From positions 19,376 to 83,375 of the forward strand of contig JARFTV010000014.1 of assembly GCA_029289325.1 (NCBI GenBank): a DNA stretch of 64,000 bases, read 5' to 3'. Both the position numbers and the translations under genes were made by a program. The notes beneath the pieces are model-generated. The model saw only the letters and a list, made by a program, of their open reading frames with translations. It was not told where the DNA came from and did no database searches. This stretch comes from Alphaproteobacteria bacterium. Its GTDB lineage: Bacteria; Pseudomonadota; Alphaproteobacteria; Rhodobacterales; Rhodobacteraceae. The stretch's first letter is position 1; each line of letters starts with the position of its first letter. Below are positions 1 to 8,876 of this stretch, in pieces.

Positions 1-53
1 CGCGGGCGGGAAGGGGGGTTACTTAGCCAATCAGCTAACTGAAAGGGTCCGTC

Positions 54-695
54 ATGCTTCGCCCGCTTCTCCTTGCCGCCTGCCTTGCCCTGCCGGTCCA
101 GGCGCAGGACATGTCCGACCTCGGCAGCCCACCGGCGGGGACCTACCGCACCGATCCGGCCCATACCCGGCTGTGGTTCGTCGTCGATCACCTGGGCTTC
201 TCGCGCTACATGGCGCTGTTCACCAAGGTCGAGGCCACCCTCCAGTTCGACCCCGAGGTGCCCAAGGCGATGGAGGTCACCGCCACGGTCGACCTGACCT
301 CGCTGGAAACCCACAATGACGACCCGAGCTACGATTTCAACGCCATCGTCTCGGGTCCGGACTTCCTGAACGCGCCCGCGCATCCGGTGGCAAGGTTCAC
401 CTCGACCGAAGTCAGGTTGACCGGGGAGCGGACGGCCGAGGTGACGGGAGACCTGACCTTGAACGGCGTCACGAAGCCGGTTGTGCTGCTCGCGACCTAT
501 AACGGCGGCTGGGGCCACATGCCGCTGGATCCGGGCGGGGCGCGGGCCGGGTTTTCGCTGACGACCACACTGAAGCGGTCGGAGTTCGAGATTGCCAACG
601 GCATCCCGGCACCGGGAACGACGCTGGGGGTCGCGGACGAGGTGCAGGTCCATATCGAGACCGAGCTGATGAACCCGGACGCGCCGACACCCTAG
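54..695 (+). CDS. YceI family periplasmic protein
   Basis: The 213-residue product starts with a signal peptide (MLRPLLLAACLALPVQA, probable cleavage before QD). The rest fits the YceI lipocalin-like family: a TYRTDPAHTRLWF start, the HLGFSRY segment, a central DFNAIVSGPDFLNA stretch (family: hF..P.F.sa..yP.a.F.S) and a late LNGVTKPV motif. YceI proteins bind polyisoprenoid lipids in the periplasm; the physiological role is usually unknown. A GAAAGGG ribosome binding site lies about 8 bases before the ATG. The gene stands alone and faces the minus-strand gene ending at 730. Confidence 0.85.
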   Translation: MLRPLLLAACLALPVQAQDMSDLGSPPAGTYRTDPAHTRLWFVVDHLGFSRYMALFTKVEATLQFDPEVPKAMEVTATVDLTSLETHNDDPSYDFNAIVSGPDFLNAPAHPVARFTSTEVRLTGERTAEVTGDLTLNGVTKPVVLLATYNGGWGHMPLDPGGARAGFSLTTTLKRSEFEIANGIPAPGTTLGVADEVQVHIETELMNPDAPTP

Positions 696-705
696 ACGCG
701 CGGGC

Positions 706-733
706 GTAGGGTGGGCGGTATCGCCCACCCTAC
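706..733. terminator. Bidirectional hairpin between convergent genes
   Basis: GTAGGGTGGGCG (706-717), loop GTAT, then CGCCCACCCTAC (722-733): a perfect 12-bp stem. It sits between the yceI stop and the stop of the opposing gene, whose TAG lies inside the right arm. It can terminate from both sides, although no T-run is present. The motif also looks like a dispersed repeat of this group, which I cannot confirm here. Confidence 0.55.
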
Positions 734-1089
734 CTTGCGTCGGTCCAGATCGGGCCCAGCATCTCCCGCAGCGCAGCCAGCGCCGGTTCCGCATCCTCGC
801 ACCCCGGCCCGATCCGCACCGCCACGGTTCCGGCAAAGCCGAAGGCCGCCCGCCGTCCCGGCGCGATCACGATCTCCAGCCCCTTCGGCCCGATCACCAC
901 GGACTGCAGCGCATCTTCCGCCCCGAAGGTCTCGTCCCCCACCTCGAACCAGACCGGCCCGCCACCGACCTGCTGGCGGAACAGCGCATAGTTCTCCTCC
1001 TCGTCCTCGCCCTCGGCGAAGCCCACGAAGAGCATCCCCTCATCCTCGACGACCGAGCCATAGGCCGCCTTCACCACGATATCCGTCAT
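730..1089 (-). CDS. Small acidic protein, possibly Imm10-like
   Basis: A 119-residue soluble acidic protein with no signal peptide. The arrangement GEDEEENYALFRQQ...GPVWFEVGDE...ALQSVVIGPKGLEIVI faintly resembles the immunity protein 10 fold family, in which a short beta protein carries Y-L-x-L-Q-R and V-Y-L-E-x-D-D/Q motifs. This is only a visual resemblance and no toxin gene is nearby. It follows the LysE-type exporter gene after 3 bases, so the two, with hemF before them, probably share a transcript. The function is not known. Confidence 0.6.
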   Translation of the reverse strand: MTDIVVKAAYGSVVEDEGMLFVGFAEGEDEEENYALFRQQVGGGPVWFEVGDETFGAEDALQSVVIGPKGLEIVIAPGRRAAFGFAGTVAVRIGPGCEDAEPALAALREMLGPIWTDAR

Positions 1090-1092
1090 CCG

Positions 1093-1698
1093 CTATCCCC
1101 GAACGTAAAGCCACAGCGCCACAGCGGTCAGCGCCAGCGCCTGAACCCGGTGCATCCTCGCCGAAACCGCCGGATCGGCAAGCCATCCCCGCAAACCCCC
1201 CGCCGCCAGCACGATCCCCAGATGCACCGCCGTGGCGATGCCAAGGTAGACCGCCGCCAGCATAAGCGCCCCGCTGTCGCCGGGGGGCAGGAACCCCGGC
1301 AGCACCACCACGAAGAACAGCGCGGCCTTCGGGTTCAGCAGGTTCGCCACCAGCCCGCGCCGGAACCCTGCCCTTCCATCCTTGCCCTCACCCGGAAGGT
1401 GATGCGCCGGATTGCCCGCGTCGCGCCAGCTTTCCCAGGCGAGGAACAGCAGGAACCCGACCCCGGCCAGTTGCAGCAGCCGGTAGAGCCCCGGCCAGGC
1501 CGCGATCAGCGCCGCGACCCCCAGCGCCGCCAAGAGCGCCTGCGCCGCAAGGCCCAGGCTGATCCCCGCGACCGCCGCCAGCCCCGCCCCACGCCCTGCC
1601 GTCGCACTCAACAGCGCGAGCCAGGCCATGTTCGGACCCGGCGTCAGTTCCAGCACGAGGACGGTCAGCAGGAAGGAGGCGAACCCCTCGGCCCCCAT
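1093..1698 (-). CDS. LysE/RhtB family amino-acid exporter
   Basis: A 201-residue membrane protein with about six hydrophobic segments. It carries the N-terminal family signature ELTPGPNMAWL (residues ~17-27) and the mid-protein NLLNPKAALFF motif typical of LysE/RhtB translocators, which export amino acids or related metabolites across the inner membrane. The substrate cannot be told from sequence. Its ATG lies 1 base after the hemF stop, which implies translational coupling within a hemF-lysE-730..1089 operon. Confidence 0.85.
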   Translation of the reverse strand: MGAEGFASFLLTVLVLELTPGPNMAWLALLSATAGRGAGLAAVAGISLGLAAQALLAALGVAALIAAWPGLYRLLQLAGVGFLLFLAWESWRDAGNPAHHLPGEGKDGRAGFRRGLVANLLNPKAALFFVVVLPGFLPPGDSGALMLAAVYLGIATAVHLGIVLAAGGLRGWLADPAVSARMHRVQALALTAVALWLYVRG

Positions 1699-1699
1699 C

Positions 1700-2560
1700 T
1701 CAGGGCCATTTCGCGACCGGCGGCAGGCTCATCAGGACCGCATTGGCATCATGCCCGGTTTCCAGCCCGAACTTGGTGCCCCGGTCGTAGACGAGGTTGT
1801 ATTCGGCATAAAGCCCGCGGTGGACCAGTTGGGTCTCGCGGTCGGCCTCGGTCCAGGGGGTGGAGATGCGCCGCTCGGTCACCGGCAGGAAGGCCGGGAG
1901 GAAGGCGCTGCCCACGGCCTGAGTGAAGGCGAAATCCGCCTCCCAGTCGCCGGTGTTCAGATCGTCGTAGAAGATCCCGCCCACGCCCCGCGCGCGGCCG
2001 CGATGGGGGACGAAGAAGTACTCGTCGGCCCAGGCCTTGAACTTCGGATAGTAGTCCGGCGAATGGGCATCGCACGCGCGCTGCATCTCGGCATGGAAAT
2101 GCGCGGTATCCTCGGCATATTCGATGCAGGGATTCAGGTCCGCCCCGCCGCCGAACCACCAGGCGCCGGGGGTCCAGAACATCCGGGTGTTCATATGCAC
2201 GGCGGGGGTATGCGGGTTCACCATATGCGCGACGAGGCTGATTCCGCTCGCCCAGAAGCGCGGGTCCTTGTCCATCCCCGGCACGCCCCGCGCCGCCATC
2301 GCGCGCTGCGCCTTCTCGCCCAGGGTTCCGTGCACCTCGGACCAGTTGACGCCGACCTTCTCGAACACCCCGCCGCCGCGCATCACGCTCATCAAACCGC
2401 CGCCACCATCGGCCCGCGTCGTGGGCGTCACGTCGAACCGGCCGGGCGCATCCTTGGCGTAACGCTCCTCCAGGCCTTCGAAGGCCGCGACGATCCGGTC
2501 GCGAAGCTCGCGGAACCAGGCGGCGGCGCGCGCGTTGCGATTGTCTGACGGATCGGTCAT
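1700..2560 (-). CDS. hemF: Oxygen-dependent coproporphyrinogen III oxidase
   Basis: A 286-residue cytosolic enzyme that converts coproporphyrinogen III to protoporphyrinogen IX using O2 in haem synthesis. HemF hallmarks are visible: GGGGLMSVMRGGGVFEKVGVN, the histidine-rich SLVAHMVNPHTPAVHMN, WWFGGGADLNP and RGVGGIFYDDL. The reading frame stays open upstream, but I chose the ATG beginning MTDPSDNRNARAAAW because it fits the usual family length. The oxygen-independent counterpart hemN is at 19759, so the organism can make haem with or without oxygen. Confidence 0.95.
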   Translation of the reverse strand: MTDPSDNRNARAAAWFRELRDRIVAAFEGLEERYAKDAPGRFDVTPTTRADGGGGLMSVMRGGGVFEKVGVNWSEVHGTLGEKAQRAMAARGVPGMDKDPRFWASGISLVAHMVNPHTPAVHMNTRMFWTPGAWWFGGGADLNPCIEYAEDTAHFHAEMQRACDAHSPDYYPKFKAWADEYFFVPHRGRARGVGGIFYDDLNTGDWEADFAFTQAVGSAFLPAFLPVTERRISTPWTEADRETQLVHRGLYAEYNLVYDRGTKFGLETGHDANAVLMSLPPVAKWP

Positions 2561-2637
2561 CCTGCTGTCTCCGGCTGCTGACACAGCCTGCCTAACATTC
2601 CCGCGCCCCGCTTTCCACCTCTGCAAGGAGGGCCCTG

Positions 2638-3042
2638 ATGAAACGCCCCGGCTTCTTTGCTTGCGCCCTTCCCGCGCTCCTGCTTCTGGCCGCTTGCGGC
2701 ACGCCACAGGAACAGTGCATCGGCCGCGCCACCCGCGACCTGCGGACCGTCGATCGCCTGATCGCCGAGACGCAGGCCAACCTTGACCGTGGCTATGCGC
2801 TGGAAACGATCACGGTCTATGAGGACGACTGGACCTGGTGCCGCTCGCCCCGACTGCGGGACGGCACGCCCACCCCGCCGCATCTCTGCCTCGATGACCG
2901 CCCCGTGACCAAGACCCGGCCCAAGGCCATCGACCTGACCGCCGAGGCGCGGAAGCTGGACAGCCTCAAGGCCAAGCGGCGTGAGCTTGCCCGCGCGGCC
3001 CAGCCGCAGATCGCGGCTTGCCGGGCCCAGTATCCCGACTGA
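2638..3042 (+). CDS. Predicted lipoprotein of unknown function
   Basis: 134 residues. The N-terminus is a lipoprotein signal: basic start, hydrophobic LPALLLLAAC with a LAAC lipobox (Cys20). The mature part has four further cysteines and a charged C-terminal helix (AEARKLDSLKAKRRELARAAQ). A strong AAGGAGGG Shine-Dalgarno sequence (2625-2632) fixes the start. It diverges from hemF, and its stop codon directly abuts the stop of the opposing SDR gene. I do not recognise a family. Confidence 0.7.
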   Translation: MKRPGFFACALPALLLLAACGTPQEQCIGRATRDLRTVDRLIAETQANLDRGYALETITVYEDDWTWCRSPRLRDGTPTPPHLCLDDRPVTKTRPKAIDLTAEARKLDSLKAKRRELARAAQPQIAACRAQYPD

Positions 3043-3855
3043 TCAGTGCGACGGCGTGCAGGCCACGTCCAGAAGACCCCGCCCGCCGTCCACCGTCAGC
3101 ACCTGCCCGGTGACGAACCCCGATGCATCCGAGGCGAGGAACTGCACCGCCTCGGCCAGTTCCGCCGGCGAGGCGATCCGCCCCAGCGGCGTCGCCGCGG
3201 TGATCATGTCGCGGTAATCCGGGTTCTCGCGCAGCGAGGTCTGTAGACTCGCGCTCATCACGCTGCCGAAAGCGACCGCATTCACCCGGATCCCCTTGGG
3301 CGCCAAGGCCACCGCCAGCGAGCGGGTCATCTGATCCGTCGCCGCCGCCGCCATCGAATAGGCCAGAAGCTCCGGACGGGTCGCCTGCGCCGCGATCGAG
3401 GAGATGTTGATGATCGAGCCCAGCATCGTGCCCTCTTCCAGCCCGGCGCGCTGGCCGTGCTGGATCATGCGTTTGGCCGTCATTTGTGACATGCGCAGCG
3501 CCGAGAGAACGTTCTGCCGCCAAAGCTCGTCCACCGCATCGGCCTCGGGGTTCAGCACCTCCGAGACCTGCATCCGGCGGCTGGCGTTGACCAGGATATC
3601 CAGCCGGTCGAAGGCATCGACCGTGGCCGACAGAAGGTTGGCGATGGTCAGTTTTTCGGTCAGGTCGCCCGCGAACATGCGCACCGGCCCCTCGGACCGG
3701 GCCTCTTCGCCGATCTCGGCGTCAAGCCGGGTCTCGTCGACATCGGCGAACATCACATTCGCGCCCTTGTCGACCAGATGCCGGCCAATGGCGAGCCCGA
3801 TGCCGGCCGCCGCGCCGGTGACGATGGCGGTCTTGCCGCTGACGGAAAAGGACAT
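3043..3855 (-). CDS. Atypical SDR-family protein lacking the catalytic lysine
   Basis: A 270-residue Rossmann-fold protein of the short-chain dehydrogenase/reductase family. The cofactor motif TGAAAGIG (13-20) and DVDE (38-41) suggest NAD(P) binding. Asn115, Ser152/153 and Tyr166 occupy catalytic positions, but the expected YxxxK reads YSMAA, with Ala170 in place of lysine. The NNAG structural motif is replaced by VNAS (89-92). The C-terminal DGG motif is present. The fold is clear; ordinary dehydrogenase activity is doubtful. It is followed on the same strand by no close gene, and the RsmC-like methyltransferase lies just upstream. Confidence 0.8.
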   Translation of the reverse strand: MSFSVSGKTAIVTGAAAGIGLAIGRHLVDKGANVMFADVDETRLDAEIGEEARSEGPVRMFAGDLTEKLTIANLLSATVDAFDRLDILVNASRRMQVSEVLNPEADAVDELWRQNVLSALRMSQMTAKRMIQHGQRAGLEEGTMLGSIINISSIAAQATRPELLAYSMAAAATDQMTRSLAVALAPKGIRVNAVAFGSVMSASLQTSLRENPDYRDMITAATPLGRIASPAELAEAVQFLASDASGFVTGQVLTVDGGRGLLDVACTPSH

Positions 3856-3864
3856 GGTCAGCCT

Positions 3865-4845
3865 CTAGGGTTTGGCCCGTCTGGGCTTGGTGGCATGGAT
3901 GACGCGGAAGGCGCCGTCGCCGGCAACCTCTTGCACCATCAGGAAACTTTCGGCCAGAACGGCGTCATAGGGCAAATGGCGGTTGGCGACGAGCCAAAGG
4001 CTTCCATCGGGGGCCAGCATCCGCCGCGCCGCCCGGATGAATGCCGCGCCAAGGCCCGCATCGGCCTCGCGCCCGGTGTGGAAGGGCGGGTTCATCACCA
4101 CGGCATCCAGCAGCGTCTCGGGCCGCCAGCCTGTCGCATCCGCCCAATGGAAGCGCGCCCTCTCGTCGGTCACGTTGACCCTGGCGCAGTCCAGCGCATC
4201 GGCCTCGGCCTCGACCAGGTCCAGCCGCTTGACGCCCGGCCGCTTCAGGATCTCGGCCGCCAGGAAGCCCCAGCCCGCGCCCAGATCGGCAACCTTGCTG
4301 CCCAGCTTGGCCGGGAGGACCCCCGCCAGAAGGACTGATCCGCGATCCGGCCCATCGGCCGAGAACACGCCGGGCAGCGTCTGGAACCCCGCGACCCGTG
4401 ACGGCCGCGCGAGCCAGACCGACAGGTCCGGCCCGACGGGAAAGCTGGCGAGCTTGCCATGCGCCTTCGACAGGCTTTCCGACAGATCGACCCGGCGACG
4501 CAGATCCTTCAGCGCCGTGTCGATCCCGTCGGTCTTCTGCCCGTCCACCGCCACCCAGCCGCCGGGCGCCACCTCGGCCGCCGCCCGCGCGATCAGCGCG
4601 CGTCCGGCCTCACGGCTCCGGGGCAGGCAGACGATGGCCGCCGCATAGGGCGGCGCGGGGACCACTGAACAGCGTTGCGCGAAATGGTCGTGGTCCGGCT
4701 TGAACCCGGTCAGCACCACCACCCGATCCCGGGGCAGCGCCGACAGGTCATCCCCGATCCTTGGCCGATAGACCGCGATCGTCCCTGAAACGGGAAGGAC
4801 CAACGCGCCGGTTTCCAGCGCCAGAGAAAGACGGGCGGACCGCAT
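3865..4845 (-). CDS. RsmC-like class I methyltransferase
   Basis: 326 residues with the two-part layout of RsmC/RlmG-type rRNA guanine-N2 methyltransferases: a degenerate N-terminal methyltransferase-like half, then an active C-terminal half with the SAM-binding DLGAGWG (187-193), acidic LVEAEADALDCA (210-221) and the N2-guanine signature NPPFHTG (252-258). The probable substrate is small-subunit 16S rRNA (G1207 in E. coli numbering), acting in the cytosol. The assignment to RsmC rather than a paralogue is inferred. The SDR gene follows 9 bases later on the same strand. Confidence 0.8.
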   Translation of the reverse strand: MRSARLSLALETGALVLPVSGTIAVYRPRIGDDLSALPRDRVVVLTGFKPDHDHFAQRCSVVPAPPYAAAIVCLPRSREAGRALIARAAAEVAPGGWVAVDGQKTDGIDTALKDLRRRVDLSESLSKAHGKLASFPVGPDLSVWLARPSRVAGFQTLPGVFSADGPDRGSVLLAGVLPAKLGSKVADLGAGWGFLAAEILKRPGVKRLDLVEAEADALDCARVNVTDERARFHWADATGWRPETLLDAVVMNPPFHTGREADAGLGAAFIRAARRMLAPDGSLWLVANRHLPYDAVLAESFLMVQEVAGDGAFRVIHATKPRRAKP

Positions 4846-4858
4846 GAGCGGGGCCTCA

Positions 4859-4882
4859 GGCCCCTCGTCTCCTGCAGGGGCC
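4859..4882 (-). terminator. Hairpin after clpS
   Basis: GGCCCCT (4859-4865) pairs with AGGGGCC (4876-4882) across a 10-base loop, directly after the clpS stop codon on the minus strand and before the methyltransferase gene. It has no T-run, so it is a weak or Rho-assisted terminator at best. Confidence 0.4.
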
Positions 4883-4884
4883 GG

Positions 4885-5220
4885 TCATTCCTTTTCCATC
4901 GTGCATTGCAGCGGATGCTGGTGCCGGCGGGCGAAATCCATCACCTGCGCGACCTTGGTCTCGGCCACCTCGAAGCTGAACACCCCCACGACCGCCAGCC
5001 CCTTCTTGTGGACCGTCAGCATGATCTCGAACGCCTGGGCATGGTTCAGGCCGAAGAACCGTTCAAGCACATGCACCACGAACTCCATCGGCGTGTAATC
5101 GTCGTTCAGGAGCAGCACCTTGTACAGGGGCGGGCGCTGGGTCTTCGTCTTGGTCTTGGTCAGGATCGAGGTGTCATTCCCCGGCCCATCCGTCTTGTCA
5201 GACATGGTCATGGGTCGCAT
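4885..5220 (-). CDS. clpS: ATP-dependent Clp protease adaptor ClpS
   Basis: ClpS binds the ClpA N-domain and delivers N-end-rule substrates to ClpAP. The conserved core [45 protein letters not shown] and AETKV is complete, including the acidic DD loop and the substrate-binding Met/His region. Three start codons lie close together (5220, 5211, 5205) with no clear Shine-Dalgarno sequence. I give the longest sensible one (111 residues); the conserved domain starts well inside any of them. It is divergent from the HAD-hydrolase gene. Confidence 0.92.
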   Translation of the reverse strand: MRPMTMSDKTDGPGNDTSILTKTKTKTQRPPLYKVLLLNDDYTPMEFVVHVLERFFGLNHAQAFEIMLTVHKKGLAVVGVFSFEVAETKVAQVMDFARRHQHPLQCTMEKE

Positions 5221-5332
5221 GGACACGGAAGGACGCCTCTGGGGATTCGGGGGTTGCATCGGATGGGGGAAATATAGCCTCTTTTGCCGCAGCGAAAAGG
5301 GGGCGGCGCAAGGCTCGCCCGGAAGGTGCATC

Positions 5333-6040
5333 ATGTTGACCACGATCGGCTTCGACGCCGACGACACGCTCTGGCAGAACGAGGCGTTCTTCCGCATGAC
5401 GCAAGAGCGTTTCGCGCGGCTTCTGGAACGCTACGCCGACCCGCTGCACCTTGCCGAGCGGCTGGAGGCGGCCGAACGTCGCAACCTTGGCCATTACGGC
5501 TTTGGCGTGAAGGGCTTCACCCTGTCGATGATCGAGACTGCCATCGAAGTGACCGAAGGCCGCGTCCCCGCCCGCGTGATCGGAGAAATCGTCGCCGCCG
5601 GGCGCGAGATGCTGGAACATCCGATCGAGCTCTTGCCCCATGTGCGCGCCACGGTCACCGCACTGGCCGCCGATTACCGGGTGGTCCTGATCACCAAGGG
5701 CGACCTTCTGGATCAGGAGCGCAAGCTTGCCCAGTCCGGTCTCGGCGACCTGTTCGACGCCGTCGAAATTGTCAGCGACAAGACCGCCGCCAGCTACCAC
5801 ACCATCTTTGCCCGCCACGGCACCGGGGCGGATCAGGGGATGATGGTCGGCAACTCTTTGAAATCCGATGTTATTCCCGCACTGGAAGCGGGGGCCTGGG
5901 GGGTTCACGTGCCCCATGGTGTGACCTGGGCCTTGGAAGCCGCCGACCCGCCCGAAGGGCACCGCCGCTTTCATGTGCTGCCCGACCTCTCGGGCCTGCC
6001 GTCGCTGGTCGACAGCCTGCGCCCCGGCCGCAACGGATAG
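5333..6040 (+). CDS. HAD-superfamily hydrolase
   Basis: 235 residues with all four HAD phosphohydrolase motifs: nucleophile motif FDADDTLW (Asp8, Asp10), motif II in VVLITKGD, the lysine in DQERKL and motif [12 protein letters not shown]. It looks like a small-molecule phosphatase of the YjjG/haloacid dehalogenase type; the substrate is unknown. The ATG at 5333 is preferred over upstream in-frame codons because GGAAGG lies 7 bases before it and the HAD motif normally begins within the first ten residues. Confidence 0.85.
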   Translation: MLTTIGFDADDTLWQNEAFFRMTQERFARLLERYADPLHLAERLEAAERRNLGHYGFGVKGFTLSMIETAIEVTEGRVPARVIGEIVAAGREMLEHPIELLPHVRATVTALAADYRVVLITKGDLLDQERKLAQSGLGDLFDAVEIVSDKTAASYHTIFARHGTGADQGMMVGNSLKSDVIPALEAGAWGVHVPHGVTWALEAADPPEGHRRFHVLPDLSGLPSLVDSLRPGRNG

Positions 6041-6226
6041 GGGCGGGGAATCAGACAGCCGCTAAATATGGCGCGGGCCGACATGTGCGCGCAACGGCAT
6101 GAACTCTGCCCTGAAAGTCCTTGTAATTTTTGGGTTTTCGGAACCGATCCGCTGTGCTAGCCTTCAAGCCGAGGCAGAATTTGGCACCGGGAAACCCGGG
6201 CCGCACAAGGCAAAGGAATAGGCGAC

Positions 6227-8167
6227 ATGGCATCGCTTGTCGGGCGTATTCTTCGCGCAGTCTTCTTGTATGCAATGGTCGGGGCCTTCCTCGTGACCAG
6301 TCCGCTGCAGGCGGCACCCTTCGCCGCCATCGTGATGGACGCGCGAACCGGAGAGATCCTGTACGAAAAGAACGCCCGCACCCGGCTGCATCCGGCCTCG
6401 CTCACGAAGATGATGACGCTGTACATCGCCTTCCAGGAGATCCAGGCCGGCCGCCTGTCGCTGGATACCCGCGTCACCGTCTCGAAATATGCCGCCTCGC
6501 AGCCGCCCTCACGCCTTGGGCTGAAGCCGGGGCAGAAGATCGCGCTGCGCTACCTGATCCGCGCGGCGGCCGTGAAATCGGCGAACGACGCGGCGGCCGC
6601 CATCGGCGACCACATCAGCGGCGACGCGGCCAGCTTCGCCAAGCGGATGACCAAGACCGCCCGCACGCTGGGGATGAACGACACCACCTTCCGCAACGCG
6701 CATGGCCTGACCGCCGAAGGGCACCTGTCCACCGCCTATGACATGAACGTCCTCGGGCGGCACCTGTTCTACGATTTCCCCCAGTATTACAACATCTTCT
6801 CCCGCCGCACCGCCGATGCCGGGATCGCCGAGGTGCGCAATACCAACTCGCGTTTCCTGGACAGCTACGAAGGCGCGGACGGGATCAAGACCGGCTTCAC
6901 CTCGGCCGCCGGGTTCAACCTGACCGCCTCCGCCGTGCGCGGCAACAAGCGGATCATCGCCACCGTCTTCGGCGGCACCTCGACCGCGAATCGGAACGCC
7001 AAGATGGCCGAGTTGATGAACCTTGGTTTCGGCGCGGCGAAGAATCGGGTCAAGGAACAGCCACCGCAGGCGCCGGCCCCGCTGCCCGCCGATGCGCTGA
7101 TCGCCTCGGCCGCGCCCGAGATCGACGAGATCGACGCCGCAGGCGGCGCCGGCAAGACCGTCCGCGTGTCGGGCGGCGTCACCTCCAGCCTGCGGCCCAA
7201 GTCGCGGCCCTCGGTCCCGGCCATCCCGGATGAGGTGGTGATCGCCATGGCCGCCAGCATCGACGGCGCCTTGGCCGAGGCCACCGCCGAACCCGCTCCG
7301 CCCGGCACGCTGGACTTCCAGGCCCAGACGATGGAATCCGCGCCCGAAGCGGCTGTCGCAACCGCCCTCGCCGCCGTCGAGCCGGTGGCCGAGGCCCTGC
7401 CCGAGCCCGTCGAACTTGCCGCCGCAGCGCCGGAACCCGGCACGCTGGACGCCCAGGCCGCCACGCTCGAGGGCGGTATCCTGCCCGAAACCACGCTCGC
7501 CGCTGCCGAACCCGCGCCGCAACCCGGCACGCTGGAGGCCCAGGCCGCCGCGCTTGCGGATGCGGTCCTGCCCGCCGAAACCGCCCTCGCCGCCGCCGCC
7601 CAGGACCCGACCCTGGCCGAGATGAAGCCGCAGGCACGGCCCGAAACGCTCGCCGCTGCCCCGGCCCTCGCGGCCGAGGAGATCCCCTTCGAAGTCGCCG
7701 CCGCGCCGGAAGAGGTCGTGACCGACCCCGGCCTTCCGGCTGAATCCGAATTCGCCCTCGCCGAGGCCGCCCTGCCCGAGATCACCGCCGTCGAAACCGT
7801 CGCCGCCGCCGTCATCATGACTCCGGCCGACCCGACGGCCCCCGTACGCCAGGCCCCGATCTTCGACACCGTCGAAGTCGCCCAGGCCCCCGAACCCGCG
7901 CAGGAGGAGGTCGTCGTCATGTCCACCTCCGGCGGGCGGCACTTTGGGGTGAACGTCGGCGAATTCCCCTCGCGCTACGAGGCCGAGCGCGCGCTGCTCA
8001 AGACCGCGCTTGCCGAAAGCGCCACGTTGAACGAGGGCCTGCGCAAGACGACCCAGGCCGGAGGCGCCTGGCGTGCCAGCTTCCTGGGGCTGACCGAGGA
8101 CCAGGCCGAGCTTGCCTGCCGCCGCCTGCGCGCCCGCGCTGTGCCCTGCGAAACCGTGGGGGGCTGA
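6227..8167 (+). CDS. D-alanyl-D-alanine carboxypeptidase (PBP5/6 type) with SPOR tail
   Basis: 646 residues. After a signal peptide (to about residue 30) comes a penicillin-binding S11 domain with SxxK (Ser58-Leu-Thr-Lys61), SxN (Ser118-Ala-Asn120) and KTG (Lys221-223). Such enzymes trim the terminal D-Ala from peptidoglycan pentapeptides in the periplasm. Residues ~280-560 are a low-complexity Ala/Pro/Glu linker with repeats of the type PxPGTLxxQA. The last ~75 residues (from GGRHFGVNVGEFPSRYEAE) look like a SPOR peptidoglycan-binding domain with two cysteines. AAGGA precedes the ATG. The linker is far longer than in E. coli DacA/DacC. Confidence 0.9.
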   Translation: MASLVGRILRAVFLYAMVGAFLVTSPLQAAPFAAIVMDARTGEILYEKNARTRLHPASLTKMMTLYIAFQEIQAGRLSLDTRVTVSKYAASQPPSRLGLKPGQKIALRYLIRAAAVKSANDAAAAIGDHISGDAASFAKRMTKTARTLGMNDTTFRNAHGLTAEGHLSTAYDMNVLGRHLFYDFPQYYNIFSRRTADAGIAEVRNTNSRFLDSYEGADGIKTGFTSAAGFNLTASAVRGNKRIIATVFGGTSTANRNAKMAELMNLGFGAAKNRVKEQPPQAPAPLPADALIASAAPEIDEIDAAGGAGKTVRVSGGVTSSLRPKSRPSVPAIPDEVVIAMAASIDGALAEATAEPAPPGTLDFQAQTMESAPEAAVATALAAVEPVAEALPEPVELAAAAPEPGTLDAQAATLEGGILPETTLAAAEPAPQPGTLEAQAAALADAVLPAETALAAAAQDPTLAEMKPQARPETLAAAPALAAEEIPFEVAAAPEEVVTDPGLPAESEFALAEAALPEITAVETVAAAVIMTPADPTAPVRQAPIFDTVEVAQAPEPAQEEVVVMSTSGGRHFGVNVGEFPSRYEAERALLKTALAESATLNEGLRKTTQAGGAWRASFLGLTEDQAELACRRLRARAVPCETVGG

Positions 8168-8171
8168 ACCG

Positions 8172-8849
8172 ATGGTCGCGCTCGTCTTTCCCGCGTTGCC
8201 CACCGTCACCCTGCCCGTGACCGGCCGCGCCGAACGCTTTCCGGTCCGCCGCATCTTCTGCGTCGGCCGGAACTATGCCGACCACGCCCGCGAGATGGGC
8301 GGCGAGCCCGAGAAGGAGCCGCCGTTCTTCTTCACCAAGCCCGCCGATGCCGTGGTTGAAAGCGGCAGCCGCATCCCCTATCCGCCCGCCACGACCAACC
8401 TGCACCATGAGGCCGAGCTGGTCCTCGCCATCGGCAAGGGCGGGGCAATGGTCGCCGAGGCGGACGCCCCCGCGATGATCTGGGGCCACGCCGCCGGCAA
8501 CGACCTTACCCGCCGCGACCTGCAGGCCGAGGCCAAGGCGAACCGGCGGCCCTGGGACATGTCCAAGGCCTTCGACAAATCCGCCGTCATCGGCCCGATC
8601 CGCCCCGGCGCGCTGCCGGATGCGGCCCTGCGCTGCACGGTCAACGGCGCGCTTAAGCAAGAGGCGCGGCTGTCGGACATGATCTGGAACCCGACCGAGA
8701 TCATCGTCGCGCTCTCGCGGCTGGTCAGCCTCGCGCCCGGCGACCTGATCTTCACCGGCACCCCGGCCGGCGTCGGTCCGCTGAACCGCGGCGACACCTG
8801 CAAGGTCGAGATCGACGGGCTGCAATTGGCAACCGTCACCATCGCCTGA
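8172..8849 (+). CDS. Fumarylacetoacetate hydrolase (FAH) family protein
   Basis: 225 residues matching the FAH C-terminal domain: FCVGRNYADHAREMG at the start, a metal-site HHEAELVLAIGKGG, AGNDLTRRDLQ and the family end motif GDLIFTGTPAGVGPL. Members hydrolyse C-C bonds of fumarylacetoacetate, fumarylpyruvate or acylpyruvates; the length and sequence favour the fumarylpyruvate/acylpyruvate group. The ATG follows the carboxypeptidase stop by 4 bases, so it is probably read from the same transcript. Confidence 0.85.
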   Translation: MVALVFPALPTVTLPVTGRAERFPVRRIFCVGRNYADHAREMGGEPEKEPPFFFTKPADAVVESGSRIPYPPATTNLHHEAELVLAIGKGGAMVAEADAPAMIWGHAAGNDLTRRDLQAEAKANRRPWDMSKAFDKSAVIGPIRPGALPDAALRCTVNGALKQEARLSDMIWNPTEIIVALSRLVSLAPGDLIFTGTPAGVGPLNRGDTCKVEIDGLQLATVTIA

Positions 8850-8876
8850 CCGCTCGCCGACGACGAGAGGCCCGCC

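Noticed and set aside
6509..8254. A 581-codon Gly-rich open frame on the minus strand
   Set aside because: It mirrors the Ala/Pro-rich linker of the carboxypeptidase gene; composition alone explains it.
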